Shown piece after piece: positions 33,800-42,256 of a DNA stretch of 54,373 bases (position 1 is its first letter; every line of letters begins with the position of its first letter). This DNA comes from Burkholderiales bacterium (GTDB lineage Bacteria; Pseudomonadota; Gammaproteobacteria; Burkholderiales; Burkholderiaceae_C): NCBI GenBank assembly GCA_947377275.1, contig CANCFV010000013.1:1-54373 (forward strand), read 5' to 3'. The notes below the pieces were generated by a model. That model did no database searches, was not told the DNA's origin, and saw only the letters and a list, made by a program, of their open reading frames with translations. The position numbers and the translations under genes were made by a program.

Positions 33800-34798
33800 T
33801 CAGATCTTTCCTATTGCGTCACGGTGTTGGGTAATCCATGCATGCAAGGTTTCCGAAGTCATCCACTCAGGGTTGGTGTCTGATGAGTATGTAAAGTCTT
33901 CAGGCACGGGCTGGCCACCGTTGATGCGGGACACATCCTTGCTCCAATTGTGGATGGCGGGCAGGATCTTGTAATACCCATCATATTCATAGGTATGTGG
34001 CGCATCTTCTGGGCCGATCATCTGTTCATGCAGTTTTTCGCCTGGGCGAATGCCGACGATTTCATGCGTGGCCTCAGGCGCAACAGCGCGGGCCACGTCG
34101 GTGATTTTCATCGAAGGGATTTTCTTGACGTAAATCTCGCCGCCAGCCATGTCATTGAAGGCTCGCCAGACAAGGTCAACACCTTCTTCCAGCGTGATCA
34201 TGAACCGGGTCATTCGCTCATCGGTGATTGGAAGCGAAGCATTGTCTGCCAGTGACATGAAAAATGGGATCACCGAACCGCGCGATCCCATCACATTCCC
34301 ATAGCGAACCACTGCAAAACGTGTGTCTTGTGTGCCGCTGTAGGAGTTGCCAGCAATGAACAGTTTGTCTGATGCCAGTTTGGTTGCGCCGTACAAGTTG
34401 ACCGGATTGCTGGCCTTGTCGGTCGACAATGCCACAACGCGTTTGACCCCCTGGTCGATGCACGCATCAATCAAGTTCATTGCGCCGTTGATATTGGTTT
34501 TCACGCACTCAAACGGGTTGTATTCAGCCGTCGGCACGATTTTGGTGGCGGCAGCATGCACCACATAATCAATGTCTTTCAGGGCCCGAGCCAGGCGATC
34601 TTTATCCCGAACATCGCCAATGAAAAAACGAACTCGCTCGTCGTTTTTATAATTCTTTGCCATCTCCCACTGCTTCATCTCGTCGCGAGAGAATATGACC
34701 AGGCGGCGCGGGTTGTACTTCGCCAGCGTCATGGGGACAAAAGTGTGCCCGAAGGAGCCAGTTCCTCCGGTGATCAGTATTGACGCGTTTTTTAGCAT
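33800..34798 (-). CDS. pseB: UDP-GlcNAc 4,6-dehydratase (inverting) PseB
   Basis: A 332-residue extended SDR. It has TGGTGSFG (about residues 10-17), IGDVRDKDRL, the active-site STDKA block and YGATK. 'GIRPGEKLHEQMI' is found in the C-terminal part of all PseB proteins. PseB is the first enzyme of pseudaminic-acid synthesis: it dehydrates UDP-GlcNAc with C5 inversion. The usual 'ALKQVP' block is 'ATKIVP' here. A GGGAAAG site precedes the ATG. It is the first gene of the 13-gene operon; a second, diverged copy lies at 2855-3859. Call is firm because pseC follows directly. Confidence 0.88.
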   Translation of the reverse strand: MLKNASILITGGTGSFGHTFVPMTLAKYNPRRLVIFSRDEMKQWEMAKNYKNDERVRFFIGDVRDKDRLARALKDIDYVVHAAATKIVPTAEYNPFECVKTNINGAMNLIDACIDQGVKRVVALSTDKASNPVNLYGATKLASDKLFIAGNSYSGTQDTRFAVVRYGNVMGSRGSVIPFFMSLADNASLPITDERMTRFMITLEEGVDLVWRAFNDMAGGEIYVKKIPSMKITDVARAVAPEATHEIVGIRPGEKLHEQMIGPEDAPHTYEYDGYYKILPAIHNWSKDVSRINGGQPVPEDFTYSSDTNPEWMTSETLHAWITQHRDAIGKI

Positions 34799-35057
34799 GA
34801 CTTTCCCATCGCAATCGCCAAGGGTCGACCAACCCTTTTGGTTGCCCTATCCCAATGAATCACCAACACGGAATTTTCATGTGCAACCGCACGGATTCGG
34901 CTATTCAATAAATACATGAATCGAAGCACATCAAAGGACGGTCCCAAACAACTATACTGAATCGCCCCATATTTCATGGGGGATTCGCCCCTGGCAAATG
35001 GTGCTTCGAGAGCTCTCCGTGGTTTTCGCCAGAAGCCCTTTAAAGCGCCGTGCACAT
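34799..35057 (-). promoter_or_regulatory. Leader and probable promoter region of the pseB operon
   Basis: This gene-free stretch lies upstream of pseB, the first gene of a 13-gene operon, and is clearly richer in A and T than its surroundings. Read on the - strand it contains a TATAGT hexamer at 34956-34951, which resembles a sigma-70 -10 element. I do not see a good -35 hexamer at the right distance, so the exact promoter is uncertain. No coding sequence is supported. The decayed transposase fragment begins at its far end. Confidence 0.35.
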
Positions 35058-35243
35058 GGTGCGAGAGCACCTACAGAATACCCGCCGCAGTGCGCGGCCA
35101 TCGAGCGAATTGCCGAGAAATTCGGCGGTGTTCCGCCGACGCTTCACACTGGAGTGTGGGAGCATGATGCAAGTTTTTGCAGCCGTGATGGCGCGAGCGG
35201 CACTGAAGCTCAACGCCTCCTCGAGGTCGTATTTCCTTCGTAG
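35058..35243 (+). mobile_element. Decayed IS3-family transposase fragment (OrfA-like)
   Basis: The + strand carries a degenerate IS3-type OrfA. 'MVREH' in one frame (from about 35056) is followed in another by 'TEYPPQCAAIERIAEKFGG', 'TLHTGVWEHD' and 'RDGASGTEAQRLLE' (35073-35225). This pattern matches the helix-turn-helix part of IS3-family OrfA proteins, which read 'EYPSQWAAIESIA...' and '...TTAEAQRI'. At least one frameshift and a stop at 35241 inactivate it. Weak similarity to further IS sequence may run to about 35420. No terminal repeats were found. It marks past transposition beside the pseB operon. Confidence 0.55.
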
Positions 35244-35484
35244 GCACTTCCCGCCCGTTTTCGCGCGAGTTGATCTTCGTCGTGCTCGCAGACGAGGGCC
35301 TCAACCGGTTTGGCATCACTTCTGCCGAAAGCCGATCAAGCAGGTGCATTGGCTCCACTGCATGACGAAAGCCCGCAGGTCGCACCAGCAGCCTTCGATG
35401 TCACGCGCCAAATTTAACGCGACACCAAGACACCACCCGTTGAACGGCTCACGCAGTCCCGACACAAGGCAAGACACACCGGAC
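35244..35484. other. Gene-free stretch downstream of the transposase fragment
   Basis: This part lies between the transposase fragment and the 3' end of the GT-C-like membrane gene. The + strand is open in one frame up to about 35634, but that frame is rich in Arg, His and Pro and matches no protein I know, apart from a possible continuation of the IS remnant ('RRARRRGPQPVW', 'MTKARRSH'). I see no convincing gene, hairpin terminator or repeat. Confidence 0.4.
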
Positions 35485-37155
35485 TCAAGGCAGCGCCCGA
35501 TACACCCTCACGCGGCCCAGATCACAAGCCAGTGCGAACCTCTGATCGCCAAACCATCCAGATTCACCCAGGCGACGACGAGTAGCCCTGTCAATCAAAT
35601 AGCCCTGCTCTGTTCGCTTGTTGGTCGCCTTTAACCGCGCGTCGAAACGCGCCTGATCAAGGGTGCCGACAGCGTCTCGCGCATCCAAGACCAGCAGGTC
35701 CACCGGCCTAGGGCAATATCGAAGCTTCGGATCCAGGTTGTCCCATGCCACCGACACGCAAGTGCCAGGCAAACTGAGCGCATTCACATTGGCCGGCGCC
35801 GTGTAATCAATGAAAACATGGTCAATGCGCCGACCAGACATGGTCTGCGCCATGCATTCACTCACCTGATTCGCCGTGCCCACATCCTTCGCAACACGGG
35901 CTTGCTTGGTGAAGTAACCGGCATGACTCCAGAGACAAACTTTTGCGGTGCGGTTGATGTCATAGCGGACCCATACGTCGGCGATCAACAGCAGGACGAC
36001 AAGCAGCAAGGCGAACCTGCCGGAGCGGTGTTGCACAAGTCCGACCACGCCAAGCACGGCCAGAAACGCGACACTGGTGAAGTAGGAACCGACGCTGATG
36101 TGGTTCTTCACGGCGCACCCGAGGTAGAGCGCCGCCACTGCAACGACCGCCATGATGGCGACAAAGTCCCATCGCCGAGCGCGATCACGCCATGCGACAT
36201 GAGCCCAACCGGCCGCCAAAATCGCCATGGCCAGGGCATTGCAGGGTGTGCCTAACGCTCCAAGGTAAAGACGCTCCACCGGGTTGGCCGGCCCCGATGG
36301 CGTCCGCGTCCCCTCAATGACGTTGCTCAAAATCTCCCAGTACTGCGCCCAGACCTGATGCTTAACAGGCAGGATCAAAAATTGTGGGTTGGTCAGCAGC
36401 GCCAAGCTGCCGACGAACACGACGCTGGGCTTGAAAAGGGTGGACAACCACGGTAAACCGGCTCGCTTCAATCTGATCAGAAGAAGGAGGCCAACCAACG
36501 GCAGAACCAGCAGGCCGCTAAGCTTGATGCCGCCTGCGACAGCCAGACTGAGCAAAGACTGACGCAGCGAAGTTTTGAACTCAACGTCGTCGCGCAGGGC
36601 AAGGTGAACGGACAACAAAGAGAAGAAGGCAACGGGACTGACGGTACCAAAGCGCATCGCGAAATACCCCATCGCGGGCGTCAACACAAAGATCAACAAG
36701 CCGAGCGCGCAGGCCCAATCGGGCACTGCCAACTGCTTTAGCAAACGACGCATCACCAACAGACTGAACACCGTGAACAGCCACGACACCATTCGAGGCA
36801 ACACGATCAATGGCCACTCGACCCCAGTCCACTGGGACAACAGGTAAAACGGGTAAGTCAGAGCCGCCATTGGCGCCCAGAACACCCACCCGTAGGCGTA
36901 GTCATTCAGAGCGAAGAACTTGTGGAGTTGGCCGCCGCGGAGTGCGTCATGAACCGCCCGCAGAGATGCCTGAAAAGCAACGTCATCGACCTCCCGAAAG
37001 CCCAAGATGCCGAAGTTCGCTGAAAAAATGAAGTTTTCCGCGAACAGGCCTGTCAAAATGCAGAGCACCAGCAGATGGCAAATGCACGTCTGCCAACGCT
37101 GGGCTGCGCCGGGCGAAACACGATGTTCGGTCATCACGGGCTGAACATCGATCAT
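35485..37155 (-). CDS. GT-C-like polytopic membrane protein (GT39/ArnT-like)
   Basis: A 556-residue inner-membrane protein with about ten hydrophobic segments. The N-terminal helix (ICHLLVLCILTGLF) is followed by a loop with 'GFREVDDVAFQASLRAVHDAL', whose acidic pair is where GT39 and ArnT-like lipid-linked transferases bind metal and substrate. Further helices run to about residue 420. A C-terminal 140-residue soluble domain follows ('IDHVFIDYTAPANVNALSLPG'). Such proteins use polyprenyl-phosphate sugars in the periplasm. The ATG at 37155 overlaps the aldolase stop by 4 bases. It is the last gene of the eight-gene operon and the probable final transferase. Confidence 0.7.
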   Translation of the reverse strand: MIDVQPVMTEHRVSPGAAQRWQTCICHLLVLCILTGLFAENFIFSANFGILGFREVDDVAFQASLRAVHDALRGGQLHKFFALNDYAYGWVFWAPMAALTYPFYLLSQWTGVEWPLIVLPRMVSWLFTVFSLLVMRRLLKQLAVPDWACALGLLIFVLTPAMGYFAMRFGTVSPVAFFSLLSVHLALRDDVEFKTSLRQSLLSLAVAGGIKLSGLLVLPLVGLLLLIRLKRAGLPWLSTLFKPSVVFVGSLALLTNPQFLILPVKHQVWAQYWEILSNVIEGTRTPSGPANPVERLYLGALGTPCNALAMAILAAGWAHVAWRDRARRWDFVAIMAVVAVAALYLGCAVKNHISVGSYFTSVAFLAVLGVVGLVQHRSGRFALLLVVLLLIADVWVRYDINRTAKVCLWSHAGYFTKQARVAKDVGTANQVSECMAQTMSGRRIDHVFIDYTAPANVNALSLPGTCVSVAWDNLDPKLRYCPRPVDLLVLDARDAVGTLDQARFDARLKATNKRTEQGYLIDRATRRRLGESGWFGDQRFALACDLGRVRVYRALP

Positions 37156-38183
37156 TTGGCCAACTGCATCCGGTAGTGCTCTGCATCCCAATTCAGCAAT
37201 GCGCGCACATCCTGGTCGTTGAGCGTTCGCAATGAAGCACTACGCGGCACCCGCACCAGCACATCGCGGAAGCATTGCAACTGGGCCAGCTTACCGGCCG
37301 CCATCGAATGCGCCCCATAAACACCCATGCCTCGGACGAACACCACGTCGGGCGCTTGGTCGGGATGGTTACGCGTCCATTCGCGCAACGCCGTCTCATT
37401 GTCGAAGACGCGAGCCATCGGGCCCAAGAACACAACGTGATCAGGGTAGAGGGCCCAGCTTGACTGCAACCTCCCCAGAAGCTGCTCATCGAGAGCCAGG
37501 TCATGCAAGCCAGCAAGCGGACACCACTTCAGCGCCAGATCAGGCGTTAGAGGTCGGATCGCGTCCCGGCTGGGACCCGGCCCGCCAACCTGGGATCGCC
37601 ACGCACCTCGCACGGTGTTGAGCAACAGCCTGACCTGATGCACGTCGCCTCCGCCGACCACCAAGCCGTGGTTACCCAGATACAACACATTGGCTTCCGG
37701 ACAAGCCGCGATGGCCTGAGCGGCCTCTTGCGCCAACTCGGCACCGGGCTTGCGATAAGGCAAGAATGCGGGCACCACGCTTGGAAGTGCCTTAGACATC
37801 AAGAGGTCACGTGCGTCCGTGCGAACCAGGTATGCAAGCACATCAATGGCGTGAAGGTGAACCACAATGCGCTGCGGCATCAGCACGTGCAGCAGTGTCT
37901 CGATCGATGGGCGGAGCTGCGATTCGCCCAGCACCGTCGGCTTTGCATCGAAATCCCCGGCTTTCAGTTCACGGCTCAACTTCGCGAGATCCACCGGCAC
38001 GAAAATTTCGGCCCGCTCCGCATCAGCAAGCCATGTCCCGGAAGCCTTGATCCACAGAGTGTCGCCCGCTTTCCAGGACACGTTGCCGCCCGCGCCCTGT
38101 ACCAGCATCGGATCCGAGCCCAGCTCGGCGCTCAGCCGACGAACACCCTTTGGCAAGACCATGTCATCTGGCTCAGCAGTCAT
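37152..38183 (-). CDS. Class II aldolase/adducin family protein
   Basis: A 343-residue protein with the class II aldolase fold, longer than the simple 210-residue FucA/AraD enzymes. 'GAGGNVSWKAGDTLWIKASG' near residues 31-50 binds the phosphate end of the substrate. 'RIVVHLHAIDVLA' near residue 106 has the zinc-binding H-x-H, and 'YLGNHGLVVGGG' near residue 168 gives the third His. The C-terminal 130 residues are extra. It would split or form a C-C bond in a sugar phosphate, or act as a dehydratase or epimerase as some relatives do. It overlaps the HAD gene by 4 bases. Its position in a glycan operon is unusual. Confidence 0.8.
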   Translation of the reverse strand: MTAEPDDMVLPKGVRRLSAELGSDPMLVQGAGGNVSWKAGDTLWIKASGTWLADAERAEIFVPVDLAKLSRELKAGDFDAKPTVLGESQLRPSIETLLHVLMPQRIVVHLHAIDVLAYLVRTDARDLLMSKALPSVVPAFLPYRKPGAELAQEAAQAIAACPEANVLYLGNHGLVVGGGDVHQVRLLLNTVRGAWRSQVGGPGPSRDAIRPLTPDLALKWCPLAGLHDLALDEQLLGRLQSSWALYPDHVVFLGPMARVFDNETALREWTRNHPDQAPDVVFVRGMGVYGAHSMAAGKLAQLQCFRDVLVRVPRSASLRTLNDQDVRALLNWDAEHYRMQLAK

Positions 38184-38932
38184 TTCCGCTCCGCCAGTTT
38201 TCCGAGAAGCTGCCGCAGCGCCCCGAAATCGACGAACGAAGCGTCAGGCGCACAAGGCCCCTCACCCAGGCTGACGCCCTCGTGCAGCTTCTGCAGCGTC
38301 ACCGCCTTGATTTTTTCACGACCGCCCTGGATATCGTTCACGGGGTTGTCGCCGATCATCCAGATGAGGTCGCCGGCTGGCCGCATCTTCTCCAGCGCGA
38401 TCAGGAAAGGCGCCTCATGGGGCTTGTCGAAGCCCGCCTCTTCGCTAGTGACGATGTAATCGAAGTGGTGATCAAGTCCGAAATAGACCACTTTTCGGAA
38501 CTGAATCTGCGCCGTCAAATCGGTGACGATGGCTGTGGGGATGCCCAAAAGCCGGATGTCATCCAGCAGGTCTTTGACTTGATTGAAGAGGATGGCATTG
38601 GACAAGAATGTCCGCCAGTAGGTTTGCTCGAAGTCAAGCGCAAGCAACACTTGCGAGCCCAAGCCCATGATCTCCAACATGCGCTGCATGTAGAGCAACC
38701 TGCTGTGCGACGACGCGGTGTGTTGAAGGCGTGCCTTGATCTGCTGACGAGCCCCTTTGAACGCCGCGTCGAACTCTTCGGGCTTGATCGAAAACGTCTT
38801 GACGACCTTGTCCCGAACCGCACTCTGCGCCGCTGTATGCGCCGGGTCATACGGATAAAGCGTGTTGTCCGTGTCAAACAGAATGGCATCGGGCAACCGG
38901 TCAAACCGATCTGCGTTGTAAAGCTTCACCAT
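38180..38932 (-). CDS. HAD-family phosphatase
   Basis: A 250-residue HAD hydrolase. Motif I is DTDNT in 'AILFDTDNTLYPYD' (about residues 17-30). The cap follows, then motif II in 'TAIVTDLTA', a lysine in 'GFDKPHEAPF' and motif IV in 'WMIGDNPVND' near residue 205. The overall layout is like pyrimidine 5'-nucleotidases of the SDT1 type. It would remove a phosphate from a sugar phosphate or nucleotide. It overlaps the membrane-kinase fusion gene by 7 bases and the aldolase gene by 4. Kinase, HAD and aldolase side by side suggest sequential steps on one metabolite. Confidence 0.82.
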   Translation of the reverse strand: MVKLYNADRFDRLPDAILFDTDNTLYPYDPAHTAAQSAVRDKVVKTFSIKPEEFDAAFKGARQQIKARLQHTASSHSRLLYMQRMLEIMGLGSQVLLALDFEQTYWRTFLSNAILFNQVKDLLDDIRLLGIPTAIVTDLTAQIQFRKVVYFGLDHHFDYIVTSEEAGFDKPHEAPFLIALEKMRPAGDLIWMIGDNPVNDIQGGREKIKAVTLQKLHEGVSLGEGPCAPDASFVDFGALRQLLGKLAERK

Positions 38933-40962
38933 ATGAATCGTTTCATCAGGGCCTGGTTAACGTGGGAGAGGGCCAGCAACTGCATCAAGCCCAGCATACC
39001 GGCCTCCCATTGGGGCTCAAGATCAAGGAACTCCATGATGCGAGGGCAAATCATGTGAGCGGCCAACGCGACGTCCTCTGCCGAGGACTCACCTTCGATG
39101 ACCAACTCGACTTCACCCGCATCGTTGCGCGCCTGCATGTCGACATGCAATCCGCAAACGCCGATCAAAACCCGAGCGAGGAGCAGCTCATTGAGGCCGT
39201 AGAGAGAGCGTGCCACGAGCTTGAACCGCAAGGGGTGTCGCCCGTCGGCTTCGGCGATCATGCGCGGATGGATGGGCTGCAACGCCAAGACCAGGTCCGC
39301 GTGTTCCGACTGGGGCCGAATGAAGCGAACAGAGTCGGGTTCCCTGCGATCGAAGGAAGACATCACGCGCTCCACAGTGTGTCCCCGCTGGTGCACATCG
39401 CGCTGGAGCTTGAAATACCGCCTCAAGGACTCGTCAATGTCCAAATATATGCTGAGGTTGTAGCACTCCCGCAAGATCGGCAAGTACAAGGCGTGCAAGC
39501 CGCTGGCAATGATGATGTCATTGCTGGCCAGCTTGAAGGGACGACCCATTTTGCCCGTCAAGTGGTCGTAGTGCCGCGACTGAATCCCACGGCCATCGGT
39601 CAGTGCAACCAGATCACGCGCAAAGCCCTCGAGGTCATTGGCCATCGGGTTGAGGTGCGTCATGACCTGCCACATTGGCTTCTGACGGTCCCAGAGGTGA
39701 TAGTCATCACCTGACAGCATGGTCACAGAATGCCCACCGAACAGGCCCTGAATAGATGCCGCGAAGGTGTCCTTTCCAGCACCCGAGTCTCCCGCCACGC
39801 CGATCACGAAAGGGCGCCGGCTCAGTCGAAAGAAGTCATTTTCACGGATCGTGTCCCGAGCGATGCGAATGGCGAGGATCAGTCCGGATGCGACCAGGGC
39901 AGTGTGGACCAGCGATTGAACGTGATTGATTGCATCCGGCGTCGTCCATGAAAGCGCCTCTTCCGGGATCAAGCCCAACACCACACTCAACACATAAAGC
40001 GAGGAGAAGCCGGCGATGAACCAGCGCGCCGTGGGGTCGCTTGCGTACTGGTACGACACAAGCAAGGGCACCACCCACACATACCAGCCAGGTGAAGCGG
40101 GGGTGAGCAGCACCACGAGCAAGAACTGCAGACCCAAAAGCGCATGAAACAGATCGAAGTTCAAACGCCTGATCCGCCATGCTGCATACACGGAGATCAT
40201 GTAGACCAATGGGACCACGTAGACAGAAAGATGCGGCCCCAACTCAAAAGCGAAGAGGTAGACCTTGCTGACCTCAGGGTTGCCGAACAACATCCTCGCG
40301 CCGCCATCAGACCAGACGAACGGGGCCGCCAAAAAGGCCACCGTGATCACCAGCCCCCGGAGGAACAAGGGCAACATCGAGCGCAGACGTCGGTTATGGA
40401 ACAGGTAGATGAGGAAAAAAGGCAACGCCAACACCATGCTGAGCTTCGCGGATATGGCGATGGCCAACGCGACACCTGACCAAGACCATTTGGCCTGACG
40501 CAACAGATCCAGCGAGAGCGCAAGCCAGAACACCGGCACAAGGTCATTCAGACCCAACACGTAGGTCGGAACAATGACCAGGGGAGACAACCAGTAAGCC
40601 CACGTCAGCAATCCATCTTTGCCTTTGAGCAAGCGGCGCAATAGGAAGAACAAGGCCAGATCCAACAGAAGCAAGGCCCCACCGTACGCCACATCGGCTC
40701 CCAACCCTGCCCCTCGGGCGGCCCAGGTCAAAGGCAGGAACATCAACCACATGGCTTGACCATATGGGAATGCGGCGATGTCACCCCCTGCGTTCAGCCA
40801 GTGCCCCCAAGGGTCAAGCGTCAGCGCCGTCGAGGTCTGCAGTAAAAAGGGCGCGTACCAGACCTTGACAGCAACAGGCTCCAACCAGGCCATCAAGCCA
40901 ATGCGCAAAGCAAGACCACACAGGAAGAGCGGATGCATCAGGACCCGAAGAAAGCGCTTCAC
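38926..40962 (-). CDS. Fusion of a GT-C-like membrane domain with a uridine-kinase-like domain
   Basis: A 678-residue two-part protein. Residues 1-370 contain about ten hydrophobic segments and look like a GT-C-type transferase, with an 'LNDLVPVFWLALSLD' block near 138-152. Residues 385-590 are a P-loop kinase: Walker A GVAGDSGAGKDT (about 388-399), an acidic pair in 'LSGDDYHLWD', and 'RHYDHLTGKMGRP' and 'IIASGLHALYLP' as in uridine kinase and phosphoribulokinase. A further 90 residues follow. The start is a GTG overlapping the GDPD-like stop by 4 bases. The junction is within one uninterrupted frame, so it is a true fusion. I know of no characterised protein with this arrangement. Confidence 0.75.
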   Translation of the reverse strand: MKRFLRVLMHPLFLCGLALRIGLMAWLEPVAVKVWYAPFLLQTSTALTLDPWGHWLNAGGDIAAFPYGQAMWLMFLPLTWAARGAGLGADVAYGGALLLLDLALFFLLRRLLKGKDGLLTWAYWLSPLVIVPTYVLGLNDLVPVFWLALSLDLLRQAKWSWSGVALAIAISAKLSMVLALPFFLIYLFHNRRLRSMLPLFLRGLVITVAFLAAPFVWSDGGARMLFGNPEVSKVYLFAFELGPHLSVYVVPLVYMISVYAAWRIRRLNFDLFHALLGLQFLLVVLLTPASPGWYVWVVPLLVSYQYASDPTARWFIAGFSSLYVLSVVLGLIPEEALSWTTPDAINHVQSLVHTALVASGLILAIRIARDTIRENDFFRLSRRPFVIGVAGDSGAGKDTFAASIQGLFGGHSVTMLSGDDYHLWDRQKPMWQVMTHLNPMANDLEGFARDLVALTDGRGIQSRHYDHLTGKMGRPFKLASNDIIIASGLHALYLPILRECYNLSIYLDIDESLRRYFKLQRDVHQRGHTVERVMSSFDRREPDSVRFIRPQSEHADLVLALQPIHPRMIAEADGRHPLRFKLVARSLYGLNELLLARVLIGVCGLHVDMQARNDAGEVELVIEGESSAEDVALAAHMICPRIMEFLDLEPQWEAGMLGLMQLLALSHVNQALMKRFIW

Positions 40963-41555
40963 GCTAAAGACTCCCAGATGTCCGCTCGCTTGGTGCAGAC
41001 GGCGTCGGCCACGATGCTCAAGGACGCTAGCTGAGCCGCGAGTTGAGGAATTTCGATCTGGGCATCCCGGCCTTGCAGTTCAGGTGACACCAGGCACAGC
41101 CGGAAGCCCGCAGCTTTGAGACGCAGTGCATCGCTTGTGCTCAAGGGAAAGCGTGAGAAACAATCAACCCAGACCCAGTCAACCTTGCCTGCGAGCGTCA
41201 GCGCCGTCTCCACTGACTCGAACTCGGAGACACGCACGGCACAGCGTCGTTCACCCAACTTGGACCATTTCACCAGGTAAGGAAAGGACTGATCCAGAAA
41301 GAAATAATCGGCAATGCCTCGCTCGGACATCAGCCTGATCAATCGCTCTTCCAGTCCTTCTTCCTTGACATTCAGGATCAAGGTGCCGTGCCTGAAATGA
41401 TCGAGCCAGCAGTCAAAATCTTCACCATCGGCAAACGGGTCATGCTGAACAATCAGCCTTTGGCCCTGGCTGCGCAGGTCGATTTCAATGCCGTGTGAAG
41501 TCGAGGTGACCCGCAGTTCGGCAATGGTGTTTCGGCGGTGGGCGATGAGGTTCAT
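40959..41555 (-). CDS. Compact glycerophosphodiester-phosphodiesterase-like protein
   Basis: A 198-residue protein with GDPD-type residues: an N-terminal HRRNT (His 6), the E-x-D pair in 'GIEIDLRS', a second His in 'VQHDPF', and Lys in 'LILNVKEEG'. Together they form the metal-binding and catalytic set of the family. It is shorter than usual GDPDs (about 240-350), and there is no secretion signal, so it should be cytoplasmic. The substrate may be a phosphodiester in the operon's product rather than glycerophosphocholine. The ATG at 41555 overlaps the GT2 stop by 4 bases; a longer upstream frame lies wholly inside the GT2 gene and is not real. Confidence 0.7.
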   Translation of the reverse strand: MNLIAHRRNTIAELRVTSTSHGIEIDLRSQGQRLIVQHDPFADGEDFDCWLDHFRHGTLILNVKEEGLEERLIRLMSERGIADYFFLDQSFPYLVKWSKLGERRCAVRVSEFESVETALTLAGKVDWVWVDCFSRFPLSTSDALRLKAAGFRLCLVSPELQGRDAQIEIPQLAAQLASLSIVADAVCTKRADIWESLA

Positions 41556-42256
41556 GCGATGCGCACCTTCTTCTTGAGTTCTAGGCTGAACTCGACCGTA
41601 CGCTTGATGAATTTTCGCTTCGCGGCCCAGTTGACATTCCAATGCGAAGTGCCATGCAGGCGTTCTCCGAACAAAACCGGAAAACGATGGACCGGCAATC
41701 CGAGGCTGCGGGCTGTGTAGTACGCGTAGAGGTCCAACGAGAAGTCGTGCGGAGCATCGTCGGACCAACTCTGGAAAAACTCACGCGAGAACATCGTTGG
41801 CTGGGCATTGATGTCCCAAAGCGGCTTTTGCAAGAGCGCGGTCTCGAAGCAACTCATTCCCACCGTGAACACAACATCGGCAAACGGACGGCCGTACCGC
41901 TTGCCCTTGACGAAAACATCCCGTCCGTTTCGCCGGAAGATGTCATGTCCCCTGATGGCATCCATCGGATCGGTCTGCATGTCAGCGTGTGTCCACCCAA
42001 GGATGTCACCCTGCGCAGCACGCAGGCCAGAGAGAATGCCAAAGCCATACCCCTGGTTCTTTGCAACATGCACGGATCGCACACCAGGGTGAGCTGGCAG
42101 CAGACAAGCCAGCACGGCAGCGCTGTCATCGGTCGAGCCATTGTTCACGAGCAGGACCTCGACGTCTCCAGAACGCGCCACTTCGCCACATCGGGCGACC
42201 AGGGCGGGCAGGTTGGCGGATTCGTTGTAGCAGGGGATAACCAGGGAGAGTTTCAT
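41552..42256 (-). CDS. GT2-family glycosyltransferase (DPM1/GtrB-like)
   Basis: A 234-residue GT2 enzyme beginning 'MKLSLVIPCYNESANLP'. 'EVLLVNNGSTDDS' near residues 35-47 binds UDP. 'LGWTHADMQTDP' near residues 83-95 replaces the usual 'D-A-D-L-Q-x-D-P' block and keeps the acidic metal ligand. The size and context beside GtrA suggest a transferase that loads a sugar on polyprenyl phosphate on the cytoplasmic side. It lacks the two C-terminal membrane helices of GtrB itself. It overlaps the GtrA-like gene by 4 bases and the GDPD-like gene by 4. Confidence 0.84.
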   Translation of the reverse strand: MKLSLVIPCYNESANLPALVARCGEVARSGDVEVLLVNNGSTDDSAAVLACLLPAHPGVRSVHVAKNQGYGFGILSGLRAAQGDILGWTHADMQTDPMDAIRGHDIFRRNGRDVFVKGKRYGRPFADVVFTVGMSCFETALLQKPLWDINAQPTMFSREFFQSWSDDAPHDFSLDLYAYYTARSLGLPVHRFPVLFGERLHGTSHWNVNWAAKRKFIKRTVEFSLELKKKVRIA

